Shown piece by piece: positions 56,762 through 64,000 of a stretch of 64,000 bases of DNA; the first letter of the stretch is position 1; each line of letters opens with the position of its first letter. Origin of the DNA: Corynebacterium simulans. Lineage in GTDB: Bacteria > Actinomycetota > Actinomycetes > Mycobacteriales > Mycobacteriaceae. The DNA is taken from positions 2,108,001 to 2,172,000 of the forward strand of contig NZ_CP014634.1 of the NCBI RefSeq assembly GCF_001586215.1, read 5' to 3'. Made by a program: the position numbers and the translations under genes. The notes beneath the pieces were generated by a model, which saw only the letters and a list, made by a program, of their open reading frames with translations, was not told the DNA's origin and ran no database searches.

Positions 56762-57507
56762 AAGTAGAACAGGCATGCGTGAACTTTGGCAAGCGGGAGG
56801 TGCTCAAAGGAGTTGACTTGCCCGAGCCTGAACCCGGCACCATCGTCGGACTCATCGGCCCCAACGCGGCGGGCAAGTCCACCTTGGTCAAGGCCATCGC
56901 CGGCATTCAGAAGCTAACTTCGGGCACCTGCGATACTGGTGGCGCCAACGTGGGCTACGTGCCGCAGGATCTTCTGACCAGCGCCTCGCTGACCGCCTTT
57001 GAATCGGTGGTCATCTCCGCTAAGCGTGGTTCACCCAACGCTTTGGAATCCGCGGTTGAGGCGCTCGAAAAGCTCGGCATCGTGCACCTCGCGCACCGCT
57101 ACGTTCACCAGCTTTCCGGCGGCCAGCGCCAGCTCGTCGCCGTGGCGCAGATGCTGGCCCGTGAGCCAGACCTGATGCTGCTGGATGAGCCGACCTCCGC
57201 GCTCGACCTGCGCCATCAAGTGCACCTGCTGGATACCTTGCGCAAGGAGGTCTCCCGCGGGGCAGTGGCGTTGGTAGCTATCCACGATCTCAACCTGGCC
57301 GCGCGTTATTGCGACGAGCTGGTGGTTCTCCACGGCGGCCGCGTGCATGCCCACGGCACCCCGGCAGAGGTGCTGAACACCGAGCTGCTGGGTGAGGTCT
57401 ATGGCATCCACGCTCGAGTCATCGACGACGAGGGCGTGCCCATGGTCTGTCCTGTCGAGGCTAGCTTCGGTAAGCTTGAGCCTCATGAGCCAACTCACTC
57501 GAGATGA
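56755..57507 (+). CDS. Iron-siderophore ABC transporter ATPase
   Basis: Energises the importer. 250 residues with Walker A GPNAAGKST (about residues 36-44), the signature LSGGQRQLV, Walker B LMLLDEPTSALD and the switch His in VAIHDLNLA. The GTG start overlaps the permease. Its last 23 bases overlap the start of proA, so the importer operon reads straight into proA, an unusual link between iron control and proline synthesis. Confidence 0.93.
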   Translation: MLKVEQACVNFGKREVLKGVDLPEPEPGTIVGLIGPNAAGKSTLVKAIAGIQKLTSGTCDTGGANVGYVPQDLLTSASLTAFESVVISAKRGSPNALESAVEALEKLGIVHLAHRYVHQLSGGQRQLVAVAQMLAREPDLMLLDEPTSALDLRHQVHLLDTLRKEVSRGAVALVAIHDLNLAARYCDELVVLHGGRVHAHGTPAEVLNTELLGEVYGIHARVIDDEGVPMVCPVEASFGKLEPHEPTHSR

Positions 57508-58765
57508 AGAACGAGACCAAGTACTAAAACTGGCGCGTCAGGCGAAGAAAGTTGCGCCGCAGTTCGCGCAGCTTTCCACCCCACGCAAGAATGAGATTCT
57601 TGTGCGCGCTGCTGAAAACCTGGTGGCCCGCACCCCTGAGATTCTCGAGGCCAATGAGCGCGACGTCGCCGCTGGCCGTGCGGCCGGGATGAATGATTCT
57701 TTAATCGACAGGCTCTCGCTCGACGCCGCGCGCGTCGAAGGCATCGCCGGCGGCCTGCGCCAGGTCGCTGCCCTGCAGGACCCAGTAGGGGAGGTGCTGC
57801 GGGGCCACACCATGGACAACGGCATCCAGATGAAGCAGGTGCGCGTGCCGCTCGGCGTCATGGGCATGGTCTACGAGGCCCGCCCGAACGTCACGGTGGA
57901 TGCCTTTGGCCTTGCGCTCAAGTCCGGCAACGTGCCGCTGCTGCGCGGATCTAAGTCCGCACGCAACTCCAACGAGCAGCTCGTGGAGATCCTCCAGGAC
58001 ACCCTGGCGCACTTCGAACTTCCGCGCGAGGGCGTGCAGCTCCTGCCGTGCGAGAGCCACGATTCGGTGCAGGATCTCATCACGGCGCGCGGGCTTGTCG
58101 ACGTCGTGATTCCCCGCGGTTCTGCTCGCCTCATCAATGCGGTGGTGGAGGGCGCTACCGTCCCCGCCATTGAGACCGGCACCGGCAACTGCCACTTCTA
58201 CATCGATGCCAGCGCCGACCTCGACAAGGCCATCGCCATGGTCATCAACGGCAAGACCCGCCGCCCTTCGGTTTGTAACTCCACCGAGTGCGTGCTGCTC
58301 GACGCCGCGCTTGCCGACGCCGCGAAACTTCGCGTCATCACCTCCCTTCAGGAGGCAGGCGTGGTCATCCATGGCGAGGTCGCCGAGCTCGAGCAATTCG
58401 GCGTGGCCAATGCTGTGGAAGCAACCGACGAGGAATGGCGTGAGGAGTTCCTGAGCAACGACATCTGCGCCAAGGTGGTTGACGGCATCGCTGGCGCCAT
58501 CGCGCACATCGCCGAGTACACCACCGGCCACACTGAGGGCATCGCCGCTCAGGACGCCGACGTGTTGCTCAGGTTCGCCAACGAGGTCGATGCCGCCGCC
58601 GTCATGCTCAATGCCTCCACCGCCTTTACCGACGGCGAGGTTTATGGCATGGGCGCGGAGATCGGTATCTCTACCCAGAAGCTGCATGCCCGCGGCCCGA
58701 TGGCTTTGCCGGAGCTGACCTCCACAAAGTGGATCCTGCAGGGCAGCGGTCAAACTCGACCTTAA
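57485..58765 (+). CDS. proA: Glutamate-5-semialdehyde dehydrogenase
   Basis: Second step of proline synthesis: reduces glutamyl phosphate. About 426 residues, full length. The start MSQLTRDEERDQVLKLARQA at the ATG 57485 matches the family; upstream codons to 57392 are antisense-quality and lie inside the ATPase gene. Features include EARPNVTVDAFGLALKSGN, the catalytic Cys in RRPSVCNSTECVLL, and GTGNCHFYID. No independent promoter is visible in the overlap with the ATPase gene, so expression may depend partly on the iron-regulated operon. Confidence 0.95.
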   Translation: MSQLTRDEERDQVLKLARQAKKVAPQFAQLSTPRKNEILVRAAENLVARTPEILEANERDVAAGRAAGMNDSLIDRLSLDAARVEGIAGGLRQVAALQDPVGEVLRGHTMDNGIQMKQVRVPLGVMGMVYEARPNVTVDAFGLALKSGNVPLLRGSKSARNSNEQLVEILQDTLAHFELPREGVQLLPCESHDSVQDLITARGLVDVVIPRGSARLINAVVEGATVPAIETGTGNCHFYIDASADLDKAIAMVINGKTRRPSVCNSTECVLLDAALADAAKLRVITSLQEAGVVIHGEVAELEQFGVANAVEATDEEWREEFLSNDICAKVVDGIAGAIAHIAEYTTGHTEGIAAQDADVLLRFANEVDAAAVMLNASTAFTDGEVYGMGAEIGISTQKLHARGPMALPELTSTKWILQGSGQTRP

Positions 58766-58832
58766 AATATGCCTCTATCTCTATCTCTTTTCACCCAGGC
58801 GCCCACGCCCGCGGATGGGCAGAAGGTGCACG

Positions 58833-58846
58833 TATAATCTCCACTC
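58833..58846 (+). promoter_or_regulatory. -10 box of a leaderless nadD transcript
   Basis: TATAAT (58833-58838), a perfect -10 hexamer, is followed by 8 bases and then ATG, with no Shine-Dalgarno. Confidence 0.55.
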
Positions 58847-59464
58847 ATGACTAGTCCACAGCGCATTGGAATCATGGGCGGCACTTTCGACCCCATCCAC
58901 AATGGCCACCTCGTGGCCGCCAGTGAGGTGGCCTACCGCTTCCAACTGGACCAAGTGGTCTTCGTGCCCACCGGCCAGCCGTGGCAGAAGGCGGGGCGCG
59001 ACGTCACCGCAGCCGAGCATCGCTACCTGATGACCATGGTGGCAACCGCCTCGAATCCGCGCTTTACCGTCTCCCGCGTCGACATCGACCGCGAGGGCCC
59101 CACCTACACCATCGATACCCTGCGTGACCTGCGCGAGCTTTTCCCCGATGCCGAGCTCTACTTCATCACCGGCGCCGATTCCCTGGCTTCGATCATGAGC
59201 TGGCACGATTGGGAGGTCATGCTAGAGATGGCCAACTTCGTCGGCGTCACCCGCCCCGGCTACGAACTCAGCAAGGATATGCTGCCGCTGGAATCCCAAA
59301 CCGGGATCGAACTCATCGAAATTCCCGCCATGGCCATTTCTTCCACCGATTGCCGCAAGCGCGCCGGGGAAGGCGAGCCGGTGTGGTATCTCGTGCCGGA
59401 TGGGGTTGTCCAATACATCGCTAAGAACAATCTTTATGGGCCTAATCCTGATAAGCCTTTATAG
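58847..59464 (+). CDS. nadD: Nicotinate-nucleotide adenylyltransferase
   Basis: Makes nicotinic acid adenine dinucleotide in NAD synthesis. The 205 residues include the nucleotidyl transferase motif [12 protein letters not shown] at 9-20, [10 protein letters not shown], and the C-terminal ISSTDCRKR of the ISSTxIR type. In actinobacteria nadD, rsfS and gpgP are neighbours, as here. It is cytoplasmic. The start fits a leaderless transcript. Confidence 0.95.
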   Translation: MTSPQRIGIMGGTFDPIHNGHLVAASEVAYRFQLDQVVFVPTGQPWQKAGRDVTAAEHRYLMTMVATASNPRFTVSRVDIDREGPTYTIDTLRDLRELFPDAELYFITGADSLASIMSWHDWEVMLEMANFVGVTRPGYELSKDMLPLESQTGIELIEIPAMAISSTDCRKRAGEGEPVWYLVPDGVVQYIAKNNLYGPNPDKPL

Positions 59465-59573
59465 AATTTGGGAAAAAGAATTCACGGAAATAGCCAAACG
59501 CACCTCTTACGTGCGAAACTGGCAGAACTAAAAAGTATTCGAAGATATTTGGAAGATATTTGAAGGAAAGCAC

Positions 59574-60044
59574 ATGTCCGTTACTGATGTAGCCCGCAAG
59601 ATGGCTGAAACCGCGGCGCACGCTGCTGACGAGAAGCTGGCCACGAACATCGTGGCTATCGACGTCTCTGACGTGCTTGCTATCACCGAGATCTTCGTGC
59701 TGGCATCCGCCGAGACCGAGCGCCAGGTGGCCTCCATCGTGGAGGAAATCGAAGACGAGCTGACCAAGCTTGGCCACGAGCCAAAGCGCCGCGAAGGCAA
59801 CCGCGAAAACCGCTGGGTACTGCTGGATTACGGTCACATCGTTATCCACGTCCAGCGCAACGATCAGCGCGAGTTCTATGGCCTCGACCGCCTCTACCAC
59901 GATTGCCCGATCCTGGAGATCGAGGGCATCGAGACCCCGGAGCGTCCGGGCGAGTGGTCCGACGAGGTTAACCTGCGCGAAGTTGAGTCCATCGATGAGA
60001 TCCCACTGGCTCAGCCGGAGCCGGAAGAGGACGAGGAGTACTAA
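59574..60044 (+). CDS. rsfS: Ribosome silencing factor RsfS
   Basis: Binds ribosomal protein L14 and blocks subunit joining when nutrients are short. 156 residues; the family core runs from ATNIVAIDVSDVLAITEIFV to NRWVLLDYGHIVIHVQ. The C-terminal 35 residues are acidic. GAAGGAAA lies before the ATG. A 109-base gap separates it from nadD, with an AT-rich piece that may hold a promoter. The next gene follows after three bases. Confidence 0.95.
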   Translation: MSVTDVARKMAETAAHAADEKLATNIVAIDVSDVLAITEIFVLASAETERQVASIVEEIEDELTKLGHEPKRREGNRENRWVLLDYGHIVIHVQRNDQREFYGLDRLYHDCPILEIEGIETPERPGEWSDEVNLREVESIDEIPLAQPEPEEDEEY

Positions 60045-60047
60045 ACC

Positions 60048-60722
60048 TTGTCGCGCCGCCTGCTTCTGATCCGCCACGGTCAGACCACTTATAACGCCAC
60101 TGGCCGCATGCAGGGCCACCTGGACACGGAGCTGTCCGAGCTGGGACTTGCACAGGCCAAGCAGGCGGCAGGCCTGCTTGCGGAGCAAGGGATTTCCGCG
60201 ATCGTGTGCTCGGATCTTTCCCGTGCCCGCGCCACCGCCGGCGTCATTGGTGAGCGTTTGGGCCTGGAGCCTACTGTCGACGCCCGCCTGCGCGAGACGC
60301 ACCTGGGCAAGTGGCAGGGGATGTCCTCGGCGGAAGTAGATCGCGATTACCCCGGTGCCCGCGCCATCTGGCGTCACGATCCCACCTGGGCGCCGCCGGA
60401 GGGCGAGTCGCGGGTGGACGTCGCCAAGCGTGCGCGTCCCGTCATTGACGAGCTGATGCGTGACCCGGAACCGTGGGCCGAGGGCACCGTGTTGGTGGTG
60501 GGGCACGGCGGTGCGATTGCAGCGTTGACCTGCCACCTTTTGGGCCTGCGCCACGAGCAGTACTCCATCCTTTCGGGCCTGAAGAACACCCACTGGTCCC
60601 AGCTGACCGCCCGTCCGGACTTTGATCCAGCGAATCCGCAGGCCTCCCTCGAGTTCACTGCGGATAACGTGGAGGGCGCCAAGTGGTACTTCGACGGCTG
60701 GAACATGGGGGCAGGTAACTAG
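60048..60722 (+). CDS. gpgP: Histidine phosphatase, probable glucosyl-3-phosphoglycerate phosphatase
   Basis: A 224-residue phosphoglycerate-mutase-like phosphatase. The phospho-His motif is LIRHGQTTYN near residue 7, the acid is in ETHLGKWQG, and the second His is in VVGHGGAIAAL. It is a neighbour of rsfS and nadD, as GpgP is in Mycobacterium tuberculosis, where it works in methylglucose lipopolysaccharide synthesis. The start is TTG at 60048, with GAGGAG about 8 bases upstream. The gene name rests on neighbours; the family is certain. Confidence 0.8.
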   Translation: MSRRLLLIRHGQTTYNATGRMQGHLDTELSELGLAQAKQAAGLLAEQGISAIVCSDLSRARATAGVIGERLGLEPTVDARLRETHLGKWQGMSSAEVDRDYPGARAIWRHDPTWAPPEGESRVDVAKRARPVIDELMRDPEPWAEGTVLVVGHGGAIAALTCHLLGLRHEQYSILSGLKNTHWSQLTARPDFDPANPQASLEFTADNVEGAKWYFDGWNMGAGN

Positions 60723-61573
60723 TGGCCGTCCGCATCGTCACTGATTCCGCCGCGGGGCTGCCGCCAGACATCGTGAAAAACCTGCAGATTCGAGTAATCG
60801 ATTTGCACGTCATGGACGCAGCCGGCGAGCAATCTACCTCGGGTCTTACTGCGCTGGAGCTCGCGGCCGCATACGGTCGCGAAATGGAACGCTCCACCGA
60901 CGACGGCATTGTGGCCATCCATCTGTCTAAGGAACTTTCTTCCACTTGGTCTGCCGCGGTGACGGCTTCGGGCGTGTTTCCCGATACCGTCAAGGTGGTC
61001 GAGTCCGGCTCGGCGGGCATGGTGATTGGTGCCGCGGCGATGTCTGCGGCGACCTTGGCACGCGATGACGCCTCGCTTGAGGAGTGCTACGAGGCGGCGC
61101 TGGATACGATCAAGCGCGGCCGCACCTGGGTTTACCTCAACTCCACGGAGGAACTGCGCCGCTCCGGCCGTCTTTCTACCACCACCGCGATGCTCTCCAC
61201 TGCACTTCTGGCCACCAAGCCCATCATGTCCATCGTGAGCGGCAAGCTGGAGCTCGTGGGCAAGACCCGCACCCAGACTAAGGCTTTTACCAAGCTGGTC
61301 GATCTCATCGCCTCCCGCGCCGATGGCGAGCCCGTCTTCGTGGCATTGCAGCACAACGACGCCGAGGAGTCCGCCGAGCGCCTGCTCGAACTGCTCGAGA
61401 AGGCCCTGCCGAAGGGCTCTTCCTTCATGGTCGAAGAACTCACCGAGGTGCTCGCCGTGCATGCCGGCCCAGGCGCCATCGGCGTATCGGTGGTCTTTAG
61501 CAAGGAACCTCCTGAATCGTTGACACGTACAACAAGTTATCCACAGGTTTTTAAATTGCCTCTAGCGCATTAA
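60722..61573 (+). CDS. DegV family fatty-acid-binding protein
   Basis: A 283-residue two-domain protein that binds a fatty acid. The start VRIVTDSAAGLPPDI is the DegV phosphate/lipid loop (TDS-x-x-x-L). Other conserved parts are AIHLSKELSSTWSAA and YLNSTEELRRSGRLS. In bacteria with FakA kinase, DegV proteins present fatty acids for phosphorylation; I see no fakA here. The GTG start shares one base with the gpgP stop, so translation is coupled. Confidence 0.93.
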   Translation: MAVRIVTDSAAGLPPDIVKNLQIRVIDLHVMDAAGEQSTSGLTALELAAAYGREMERSTDDGIVAIHLSKELSSTWSAAVTASGVFPDTVKVVESGSAGMVIGAAAMSAATLARDDASLEECYEAALDTIKRGRTWVYLNSTEELRRSGRLSTTTAMLSTALLATKPIMSIVSGKLELVGKTRTQTKAFTKLVDLIASRADGEPVFVALQHNDAEESAERLLELLEKALPKGSSFMVEELTEVLAVHAGPGAIGVSVVFSKEPPESLTRTTSYPQVFKLPLAH

Positions 61574-61586
61574 CTGCGCCGCCTTT

Positions 61587-61599
61587 TAGCGTCGAGGGC
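61587..61599 (+). promoter_or_regulatory. Possible -10 box of a leaderless comEA transcript
   Basis: TAGCGT (61587-61592) is followed by 7 bases and then ATG. The GAGGG in that gap could instead act as a weak ribosome site. Confidence 0.35.
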
Positions 61600-62232
61600 A
61601 TGCCGCATATTAGCGATCGTCTTCGGGAACTAACCCGCCCCACCGGGGAAGAGGACCTCCTCAACGTCACCTATCCGCGCCCGCGCGTGCGTATTCCGCC
61701 GTGGCTTGCCTGCGCCATCGCGGTGTTGGTTGCTGCGGGTGTCTTGACGTGGCTGGGTATTACGAGCCGGAACGATCCTTATGCGGTTTCCGCTTCCGAG
61801 GCTACGAGCAGCGCCGCTGCACCGAGCTCCCTGGTGGTCTCCGTGGTGGGGGAGGTCGAAAACCCCGGCCTTGTCACGGTGGCGCCGGACGCCCGCATTG
61901 CCGACGCCCTCGATCACGCCCACCCGCGCCCCGGCGTGGACCTCCTCAACCTCAACCTGGCCAAACGGCTTAGCGACGGCGAGCAAATCGTCGTCGGCCT
62001 GCCCGCACCCGCCCCAGCACCGGGCGAGCCGCAGGAAGGCGGTCTGCTCAGCCTGAACTCCGCCACCAAGGAGCAGCTGATGGAGCTGAAAGGAGTAGGA
62101 GAGGTCACGGCGGAGTCCATTTTGAGCTTCCGCGAGGAATCCGGCGGTTTTACTTCCGTAGAGCAGCTGATGGAGATAAGCGGCATTGGGCCTGCAAAGT
62201 TCGAGGCGCTCAAAGACCAGGTGCAATTATGA
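61600..62232 (+). CDS. comEA: ComEA-like helix-hairpin-helix DNA-binding membrane protein
   Basis: A DNA receptor-like protein of 210 residues. One membrane segment lies at about 30-52 (WLACAIAVLVAAGVLTWLGI). It is followed by an SLBB domain (VSVVGEVENPGLVTVAPDAR) and a C-terminal double helix-hairpin-helix (LNSATKEQLMELKGVGEV, GFTSVEQLMEISGIGPA). It is anchored in the membrane with the DNA-binding part outside. It overlaps comEC by four bases (ATGA), so both act in DNA uptake. Whether the organism is competent is not shown. Confidence 0.92.
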   Translation: MPHISDRLRELTRPTGEEDLLNVTYPRPRVRIPPWLACAIAVLVAAGVLTWLGITSRNDPYAVSASEATSSAAAPSSLVVSVVGEVENPGLVTVAPDARIADALDHAHPRPGVDLLNLNLAKRLSDGEQIVVGLPAPAPAPGEPQEGGLLSLNSATKEQLMELKGVGEVTAESILSFREESGGFTSVEQLMEISGIGPAKFEALKDQVQL

Positions 62233-63680
62233 GGCAGCTGCGCCTGCTGCCGGCCGCGTGTGCGGTGTGGCTGGCCACGCTCTTAAGCTTTAACGGCGCG
62301 TGGTGCTCCTTAGTGCCGCTAGTCTGTCTAGTCCTGTGGTTCTGGCAGCGCGGCCAGGCGGTGCTCACCACGGGCCTTAGCGCCTTGGCCATCGCCGTGA
62401 CTAAGGTGCGCATTTCCCGCGCGGGCCCGCTTGGCGACGTCCTGACCGGCACCGTCATAACTGAGCCCACCGAGGTGCGCTTTGGCTGGCTGCTGCGCCT
62501 GCGCGTGCCCGGCTATCCCTTTCAGGTACCTGTATTTAGCGACGAACCCGCTCCAGCCGGGGCCCAAGTGACCGTGGACCATGGCACCATCACTTCGCTT
62601 ACCCCGCCGGATTCTTTGGCCGCGCACGTGGCAGAGAACTTCCGCGAGCTGGTCGGCATAAGCGTTGGGCCCTCCTCACAAGGCCTGCTGCCGGGCATGG
62701 TGCTGGGGGATACCACCTTGCAGACGGCGGCAGAAAAGCAGCTTTATATCGACACTGGGTTGTCACATTTGAGCGCGGTATCCGGCTCGAACGTGGCCAT
62801 CGTGTGCAGCGCTGCCGCCTTGTTGGTGAAGGGACCACGGCTGCGGGTCGCGGCGTCGCTTAGCGCATTGTGCATCTTCGTGGCTTTGGTGGGGTTTGAG
62901 CCTTCCGTCCAGCGCGCGGCCGTGATGGGCCTGGTGGGACTACTCGCGGTTTTAAACTCCGCGCGCATGGAGCCGATGCATGGGCTCAGCCTGGCTATTA
63001 TCGTGCTGCTTTTTATAGACAGCGAGTTGGCCAAGAACTTCGGGTTTGCGCTGTCGGTGGCGGCGACCGCCGGAATCGTGGCGCTCTCGCCGCTGCTTTA
63101 TCGCCACCTGGCGGTGATTGGATGGCCGGATATCTTCGTCCGCGCGCTCGCCGTGGCAATTGCGGCCGACCTCGTGACGATGCCGATCATCGCTCTGATG
63201 TCCGGCAAGGTATCGGTGGTCTCGGTACTTGCAAACGTGCTGGTTGCTCCCGCGACTGCTCCCGTGACCATCCTGGGATTGCTGGCAGCCCTCTTCGCGC
63301 AGCTGGGCCCGCTTTCCGTGTTGGGCGCCGGGGTGCTGCGCCTAACCGAGCCTTTTACCTGGTGGATCAACACCATCGCCCGCGGCTGCGCGGCCTTGCC
63401 GGTCAGCACCGTTGACGCTAGCCCTTTCCTGGTGTTGCTGGGCTACGGCTGGATAGTGGCGGGCATCCTCTACAAACGCCCGTTGCTCACACTTGCCTGC
63501 GTGGTTGCATTCCTGTGGCCGAGGCACTTTGATACCCCGCAGGAACCGATACATGTGGTGGCCACCGAGGAAGACATCGAGCCCATTCCGCCGGGCACAC
63601 GCAGCATCATTGTTACGCAAGATTCGCCGCCCGATTACCCCACGCGCACAGCAGATGGAATCGCAGTTTTCTACCGCTAG
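62229..63680 (+). CDS. comEC: ComEC/Rec2-type DNA uptake channel (short form)
   Basis: A membrane channel for single-stranded DNA. The 483 residues include many hydrophobic segments. The competence domain has SHLSAVSGSNVAIVCS and FEPSVQRAAVMGLVGL. The C-terminal metallo-beta-lactamase domain of long ComEC proteins is absent, as in many actinobacteria. Its start overlaps comEA. holA follows after 10 bases. Confidence 0.9.
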   Translation: MRQLRLLPAACAVWLATLLSFNGAWCSLVPLVCLVLWFWQRGQAVLTTGLSALAIAVTKVRISRAGPLGDVLTGTVITEPTEVRFGWLLRLRVPGYPFQVPVFSDEPAPAGAQVTVDHGTITSLTPPDSLAAHVAENFRELVGISVGPSSQGLLPGMVLGDTTLQTAAEKQLYIDTGLSHLSAVSGSNVAIVCSAAALLVKGPRLRVAASLSALCIFVALVGFEPSVQRAAVMGLVGLLAVLNSARMEPMHGLSLAIIVLLFIDSELAKNFGFALSVAATAGIVALSPLLYRHLAVIGWPDIFVRALAVAIAADLVTMPIIALMSGKVSVVSVLANVLVAPATAPVTILGLLAALFAQLGPLSVLGAGVLRLTEPFTWWINTIARGCAALPVSTVDASPFLVLLGYGWIVAGILYKRPLLTLACVVAFLWPRHFDTPQEPIHVVATEEDIEPIPPGTRSIIVTQDSPPDYPTRTADGIAVFYR

Positions 63681-63690
63681 AATTGCTCCT
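63678..63690 (+). promoter_or_regulatory. -10 box of a leaderless holA transcript
   Basis: TAGAAT (63678-63683) overlaps the comEC stop codon and is followed by exactly 7 bases and then ATG. No Shine-Dalgarno is present. Confidence 0.5.
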
Positions 63691-64000
63691 ATGAATCAGG
63701 TCCATCTCATCCTTGGCGACGACGAATTCCTCACCGAACGTGCCCGCCTTTCCATCCAGAAGGCGGCCGGGGAGGGAGTCGAGGTGGTCCGCCTCAAGGC
63801 TTCTGAGGTCTCGGAGGGGGAAATCGCCATGGCGACCAGCCCTTCCCTGTTTGGTGATAACCGCGTCATCGTCATCAGCGACGTCGAAAAGGTGGGCAAG
63901 GAACTCACCCAAATCCTCCTTAAGGCCGTCGCCGATCCAGGCCCCGGCATGACCTTGGTGCTCATCTACAGCGTGACGGCCAAAACTCTCAAAGGCAAGA
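63691..64000 (+). CDS. holA: DNA polymerase III delta subunit (5' part, cut by window end)
   Basis: Clamp-loader subunit that opens the sliding clamp. Only the first 103 codons are in the window. The start VHLILGDDEFLTERA and the stretch SPSLFGDNRVIVISDVEK match actinobacterial HolA. comEA-comEC-holA is a common order. The frame stays open to base 64000. Confidence 0.88.
   Translation, partial: MNQVHLILGDDEFLTERARLSIQKAAGEGVEVVRLKASEVSEGEIAMATSPSLFGDNRVIVISDVEKVGKELTQILLKAVADPGPGMTLVLIYSVTAKTLKGK

Overview
The window is chromosomal DNA of a Corynebacterium species. The genus is suggested by DtxR-type and ClgR-type binding sites, a Spa-type sortase-assembled pilus locus, paired clpP genes, the rplU-rpmA/obgE-proB-proA-nadD-rsfS-gpgP gene order, and many start codons that lie 6-8 bases after a TAnnnT -10 box (leaderless transcripts). 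I cannot name the species from sequence alone.

Region 1 (1-13066): the right end of a siphovirus-type prophage. A tape measure protein (cut by the window edge), a distal tail protein, a tail hub/adsorption protein, a tail fibre with collagen-like and pyocin-knob modules, and two small carbohydrate-binding-like proteins read rightward. No holin or lysin follows. After a short ORF that may be a lysin stub come an XRE regulator and a convergent tyrosine integrase. The prophage ends at the 3' half of a tRNA-Gly(TCC) gene, so it appears integrated in that tRNA gene; the intact copy should lie outside the window to the left.

Region 2 (13067-22130): a repeat-bearing intergenic region, tRNA-Pro, trigger factor, then a minus-strand block nrdI-nrdE-nrdF, a small unknown gene and a flavin reductase, headed by an MntR-like regulator. 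The NrdF is the most striking item. Three of its four metal-binding carboxylates are replaced by Gln, Ser and Lys, the signature of the metal-free class Ie ribonucleotide reductase. A metal-sensing regulator and a nested palindromic operator beside it suggest a DNA-precursor pathway used when manganese or iron is scarce. A divergent ClgR-controlled clpP1-clpP2 operon follows.

Region 3 (22131-38992): decayed GntR/ABC-transporter remnants, a POT peptide transporter, clpX, a TetR regulator, mdh, a possible panC remnant, valS-folC-DUF4233-small membrane protein-ndk, a membrane protein, RNase E/G, rplU and rpmA.

Region 4 (38993-49940): a pilus island (shaft pilin, class C sortase, base pilin, roughly 2000-residue tip adhesin, second sortase without a lid motif), placed between rpmA and obgE, which are usually adjacent.

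Region 5 (49941-64000): obgE, proB, a 2-hydroxyacid dehydrogenase and a DUF1707 protein; then a DtxR-box-headed siderophore ABC importer wedged in front of proA; then nadD, rsfS, gpgP, degV, comEA, comEC and the start of holA.
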